DNA of 32,534 bases, taken from Methanomassiliicoccaceae archaeon (GTDB lineage: Archaea; Thermoplasmatota; Thermoplasmata; Methanomassiliicoccales; Methanomethylophilaceae). The notes under the pieces are model-generated. The model was not told the origin of the DNA and did not search any database. It worked only from the letters and a program-made list of their open reading frames with translations. The DNA lies in contig PUJZ01000029.1 of assembly GCA_003550345.1 (NCBI GenBank), positions 1-32,534 of the forward strand. The letters are read 5' to 3'. Positions 29,657 to 32,534 of this stretch are shown here, piece after piece (position 1 is the stretch's first letter; every line of letters begins with the position of its first letter). The translations under genes were made by a program, and so were the position numbers.

Positions 29657-30631
29657 TCAGAGCTGGAACAGGTCTCCAGCGATCACCTTCTCGATCCGGC
29701 CGTTGTCCTTCCTTATCACCAGGGCGCCATGGTTGTCGATGTCCACCGCCTCTCCCTTGAAGGTCCTCTTCAGCGTCTTGACGTGGACACGGCGGTTCAT
29801 GGTGAGCGAGAGGCTCTTCCACTCCTGGACTATGGTGTCGTACTCTCCGCTCTCGAGCTGCAGCAGGCGGAGCTCCAGCTCCTTCAGCACCCGGGCGAGG
29901 AAGCGCGGCCGGTCGATGGCCGCCCCCACCTCCAGGTCGAGGGAGGTGGCGATCTCCCGCAGCTCGTCAGGGAGCTCGTTGAGGTCTATGTTAGCATCGA
30001 CTCCCATGCCGAGGAGGACGTAGTTCACCTTGTCGCCGTCGGTGGAAACCTCTTGCAGCAGGCCGGCGACCTTCTTGGATCCTATGAATATGTCGTTGGG
30101 CCACTTGATGAGGGCGCCTATGTCGTACTCGCGGCGTATGGCCCGTGCGATGGCCAGCGATCCGGCCATGGTTATCATGAACAGGCGCTCGACCGGGATG
30201 CTGGGCGCCATTATCACGGTGGCCCAGATGCCCCCGGGAGGGGATGCCCACATCCTGCCCAGGCGGCCCACTCCTCCGGTCTGCTGCTCGGACATTATCA
30301 CCGTGCCGTGCAGGCCTTTGGGGTCCCCCTCCTCAGCCAGGCGCTTGGCGGCAGCTATGGTCGATGGTATTGTGTCGAAGTGGCGGGCGTCCTTGCCGAT
30401 GAAACGGGTGCGGAGATGCCTGCTGAGCTCATAGGGCAGCAGCAGGTCGGTCCTTCCCTTCAGCTCCGCCGTATCCTCTGAGACCTCGACCGAATAACCC
30501 AGGCGGGCCAGCTCAGCCAATGACTCCTCCACATCGGAGCGGCCTACCCCCAGCCTACCTGCCGCCTCGTCGAGCGGGATGCTGCTGGCGTTCTCGAGCA
30601 GAGCTAAAACCTCAGATGCCTTTTCCTTCAT
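29657..30631 (-). CDS. birA: Biotin-protein ligase with N-terminal DNA-binding domain (BirA)
   Basis: A 324-residue enzyme that attaches biotin to carrier domains, here most likely PycB Lys548. Residues 1-65 form a winged-helix domain (LLENASSIPLDEAAGRLGV, then SDVEESLAELARLGY), so it can also act as a biotin-sensing repressor. The ligase core has STIAAAKRLAEEG, the biotinyl-AMP loop GGVGRLGRMW (usually GRGRxGRxW, so the first Arg is Val), the signature KWPNDIFIGSKKVAGLL, and a C-terminal SH3-like domain near 275-324. ATG 30631 follows a GAAGG Shine-Dalgarno. It is upstream of bioY in the same direction, but a promoter between them allows separate control. Confidence 0.94.
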   Translation of the reverse strand: MKEKASEVLALLENASSIPLDEAAGRLGVGRSDVEESLAELARLGYSVEVSEDTAELKGRTDLLLPYELSRHLRTRFIGKDARHFDTIPSTIAAAKRLAEEGDPKGLHGTVIMSEQQTGGVGRLGRMWASPPGGIWATVIMAPSIPVERLFMITMAGSLAIARAIRREYDIGALIKWPNDIFIGSKKVAGLLQEVSTDGDKVNYVLLGMGVDANIDLNELPDELREIATSLDLEVGAAIDRPRFLARVLKELELRLLQLESGEYDTIVQEWKSLSLTMNRRVHVKTLKRTFKGEAVDIDNHGALVIRKDNGRIEKVIAGDLFQL

Positions 30632-30901
30632 GTCATATACCTTCTTTCCGTGACGGTCCTCGGGCTTCTCTCCCCGCGCGCCAGGGAACGGGCGATTGAG
30701 ACTCCGGCCCCTTTATCAACTTTGCGCCCGCTCCGAGCCATGACACCTGATACAATCGCGATAATCGTTTATGTGTTTATTGCCGTAGCTCCCCCGTCCC
30801 CAGTCCCGCGGCTTGCCAGGGGCTATTCCATTCGCTGCGTTGCGTCACATGGGAACAAGATTGATAAGGGCGCGAGGGCGATGCCTGCTTGGGTGATAGC
30901 A
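30632..30901. other. Intergenic region between birA and the YbhB-like gene
   Basis: About 270 bp that should hold the divergent promoters. A GAAGG ribosome-binding site for birA is near 30642-30647. For the rightward gene, TTGATAAGG (30861-30869) is a plausible TATA box, with GGGTGA (30891-30896) as ribosome-binding site. One frame stays open through the region but its translation has no protein-like character. I see no RNA gene. Confidence 0.4.
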
Positions 30902-31375
30902 ATGGTGTTCGCACCATCGGAGATGAGGATATCGAGCCCGGCGTTCAACGATGGAGGGAGGATGCCGCTGAGGCACAGCGGCGACGGGGATGACTTATCT
31001 CCACCGCTGGAATGGAGCGATGTTCCAGAGGGTACGGCCGCATTGGCGTTGGTCTGTCATGACCCCGACGCCCCGTTGGTGAAGGAGGGGTCTTACGGCT
31101 TCGTGCATTGGGTGCTGTACAACATACCGCCCGAGGAGAGAGGCCTACCTGAGGGATTCCGAGGCTTCACCGAAGGCCTGAACGACGCGGGAGGCGACGG
31201 CTATGTGGGCCCCAAACCGCCCCAGGGCCACGGTCAGCACCGATATTACTTCTGGCTGCTGGCATTGAGCGAGGACCTTGGCCTCGGCCCCGGCCTGAGC
31301 ATGCGGGAGCTTTTGAAGGCGATCGAGCCCCGCATCATCGGCATGAGCCGACTGGTGGGCGTCTACGAGCGTTGA
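30902..31375 (+). CDS. YbhB/YbcL-type PEBP-family protein
   Basis: A 157-residue phosphatidylethanolamine-binding-protein fold. Family motifs are MRISSPAFNDGGRMPLRHSG near the start, DDLSPPLEW, HDPDAP, YGFVHWVLYNIPP and GPKPPQGHGQHRYYFWL, with the ligand-pocket Asp and His residues in place. The biochemical role of these proteins in archaea and bacteria is not settled. ATG 30902 has GGGTGA about 5 nt upstream; ATG 30923 gives the classic family N-terminus and may be the true start. It has no evident link to its neighbours. Confidence 0.9.
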   Translation: MVFAPSEMRISSPAFNDGGRMPLRHSGDGDDLSPPLEWSDVPEGTAALALVCHDPDAPLVKEGSYGFVHWVLYNIPPEERGLPEGFRGFTEGLNDAGGDGYVGPKPPQGHGQHRYYFWLLALSEDLGLGPGLSMRELLKAIEPRIIGMSRLVGVYER

Positions 31376-31490
31376 TCCCTGAATGGCCTATCGCTTGGTC
31401 GTTGGAACGCGTTATCAGCTGGCCTAATCGACTGTAGTTCCATAAGCCTTAAGGGGAACCTCCATTCATGAAGCTTCAAGGTGAGTCACG

Positions 31491-31694
31491 ATGAACGCCA
31501 ACGACGCTCCGGGAAACGGCATGGGCCATGAGATATCCGATAGGCTGAGAGGAATGGCCGATGAGCTGTCCGAGGGACTGAGGGGCATAGGCCCGGAGAT
31601 CTCCGAGAACGCCGACGAGATCGGGCGTGCAGTATCGGACACTGTGCGGGAGATACTTGGCGGGCTGCTCGAGTTCCTGCCCTTCATTCTCTGA
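31491..31694 (+). CDS. Small amphipathic protein with short internal repeats, function unknown
   Basis: A 67-residue protein I do not recognise. After a Gly/Asn-rich start it repeats a short helical pattern (EISDRLRGMADELSEGLRGI, then PEISENADEIGRAVSD), alternating acidic and hydrophobic residues, and ends in a hydrophobic tail EILGGLLEFLPFIL that could dip into a membrane. Support for a real gene: GGTGAG lies 6-7 nt before the ATG, the codon bias resembles its neighbours, and CTTAAGG near 31448 is a possible TATA box. It stands alone between convergent flanking genes. Confidence 0.6.
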   Translation: MNANDAPGNGMGHEISDRLRGMADELSEGLRGIGPEISENADEIGRAVSDTVREILGGLLEFLPFIL

Positions 31695-31750
31695 GGGCAT
31701 AGCTTCTAACCAGGCCCCCTTATTTCTTTGGCCGTTCCCTTCAGAACGGC

Positions 31751-32485
31751 CTAGAGCGCAGCGAGTGATGCCGCAATTATTGCCAGATTGTACGCCGCAT
31801 GGGCTATGACCGGCGCCCATAGGTTCCCTGTGTACTCGTAGAGTGCTCCCAATATCGCACCCACCATCACGATCAACAGGGTGGCGGCCAGAACGCCGGC
31901 CAGCGGACCGGCGTAATTCAAGATGTGAACGGAGCCGAAGAGCAGGCTTGCAACGGCGATGGCCGCCGGAGCGCCCATGCTCTTGCGCAGCCTGCCCTGT
32001 ATCACCCCGCGGAAAAGGTACTCCTCCACCGGAGCGACGATGAAGGTGCTGATGAGCGCGAAACCGATGATGAAGGGGATGGAGGTCTCAGCGTAATCGG
32101 TTTCCGGAGCGATGCCCGCCCCCTCCATAATGGTCAAGGCGATCATCGCCAGTAGGAAGGCGGCGGCAGCGCCTAGCGCCGTGACGCCGAGGGCTCCCTT
32201 GTCAGGGACGCTCAGCGGTATCCTGATGTCCCGTTTTCTTACGTAAAGGTAGGCCACCAGGAAGAAGACGAACTGGCCGAGAACAACCAGGACTAGCGTC
32301 ATCCCTGGGGATGTCACATCCACATCGGTCGGAACGCTCAGCAGCCCCACCGCGACGCCGACTGTTATCTGCAGTGTGAAAGCGATCACTGTGAGAAGTG
32401 CGGCCGCCGCCACTGCCCTGAGGCGGCCTGCTCGGCCCATTGAAGGAGCTTGGCCTTCGTGGGAGGAGCCGTCCTTCGCGGTCAT
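31751..32485 (-). CDS. CPBP-family intramembrane metalloprotease (CAAX/Abi-like)
   Basis: A 244-residue membrane protein with about seven hydrophobic segments. It has the three CPBP motifs in order: APVEEYLFRGVIQGRL (the catalytic Glu pair and Arg, about residues 150-165), SLLFGSVHILNY (His, about 183-194), and NLWAPVIAHAAYNL (His/Asn, about 222-235). Members of this family include Rce1-type prenyl proteases and bacteriocin-immunity proteins; the substrate here is unknown. ATG 32485 is used, and no clear TATA box is visible in the few bases left in the window. It converges on the small repeat protein with a 56-bp gap. Confidence 0.9.
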   Translation of the reverse strand: MTAKDGSSHEGQAPSMGRAGRLRAVAAAALLTVIAFTLQITVGVAVGLLSVPTDVDVTSPGMTLVLVVLGQFVFFLVAYLYVRKRDIRIPLSVPDKGALGVTALGAAAAFLLAMIALTIMEGAGIAPETDYAETSIPFIIGFALISTFIVAPVEEYLFRGVIQGRLRKSMGAPAAIAVASLLFGSVHILNYAGPLAGVLAATLLIVMVGAILGALYEYTGNLWAPVIAHAAYNLAIIAASLAAL

Positions 32486-32534
32486 AAGCTTGTGAACTTT
32501 TCGCCGAGATGAAAAGTGTTTCTGTTATCTGGAA

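Noticed and set aside
30650-30901. N-terminal extension of the YbhB-like frame by 84 codons
   Set aside because: No homology to the family, unusual composition, and a TATA box plus ribosome-binding site lie inside it.
1-32534. tRNA or rRNA genes, CRISPR arrays, complete insertion sequences
   Set aside because: I scanned the intergenic regions for TTCGA-type T-loops, cloverleaf arms, and regularly spaced repeats, and found none. Very small or degenerate elements cannot be excluded by eye.

Overview
The window is a gene-dense, GC-rich stretch of archaeal chromosome. Marker genes support this: both subunits of DNA topoisomerase VI, class I lysyl-tRNA synthetase, Sec61-beta, a TGS-domain DRG-type GTPase, and a two-subunit pyruvate carboxylase of the kind found in methanogens. 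Archaeal TATA boxes centred about 27 nt upstream of many start codons (leaderless transcripts) agree with this. A NikR-type regulator and the overall gene set suggest a euryarchaeon of the Thermoplasmata / Methanomassiliicoccales type. That placement is inference, because no methanogenesis marker or rRNA lies in the window.

Layout. 1-88: N-terminus of a basic protein running off the left edge. 224-3041 (minus): iron/cobalamin-type ABC importer (ATPase, permease, membrane-tethered binding protein); the binding-protein gene ends in a T9 terminator and the permease has its own promoter. 3161-3919 (plus): panD and rnhA. 3911-6304 (minus): hisS and a DRG GTPase. 6400-10557 (plus): a membrane protein with two zinc ribbons, then top6B and top6A. 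10554-12098 (minus): lysS, divergent from a 54-aa Sec61-beta gene at 12195-12359. 12478-16778 (minus): three tandem CPA2 cation/proton antiporters. 16924-19991: a NikR-family repressor divergent from a ZnuABC-type metal importer. 20021-23726 (minus): a LuxE / LuxC / SDR-reductase operon. 23783-27023 (minus): pyruvate carboxylase subunits. 27099-30631 (minus): BirA and a BioY-ECF biotin transporter. 30902-32485: a YbhB/PEBP protein, a small amphipathic protein and a CPBP-family membrane protease.

How the genes fit together. The right-hand block forms a biotin economy: BioY and the ECF module import biotin, BirA (with a DNA-binding domain) attaches it, and PycB is the likely acceptor. The middle is about metal and cation homeostasis: a nickel-type sensor, a metal importer and three antiporters, with dyad-symmetric candidate operators in the promoters. 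The LuxE/LuxC/reductase operon is the least expected part. It encodes the chemistry to take a carboxylic acid through an enzyme-bound thioester to an aldehyde, and perhaps an alcohol, in an archaeon for which no fatty-acid role is obvious. Bacterial-type PanD and a conserved cysteine-bearing loop shared by the three antiporters are the other points that stand out. No tRNA, rRNA, CRISPR array or complete insertion sequence was seen.
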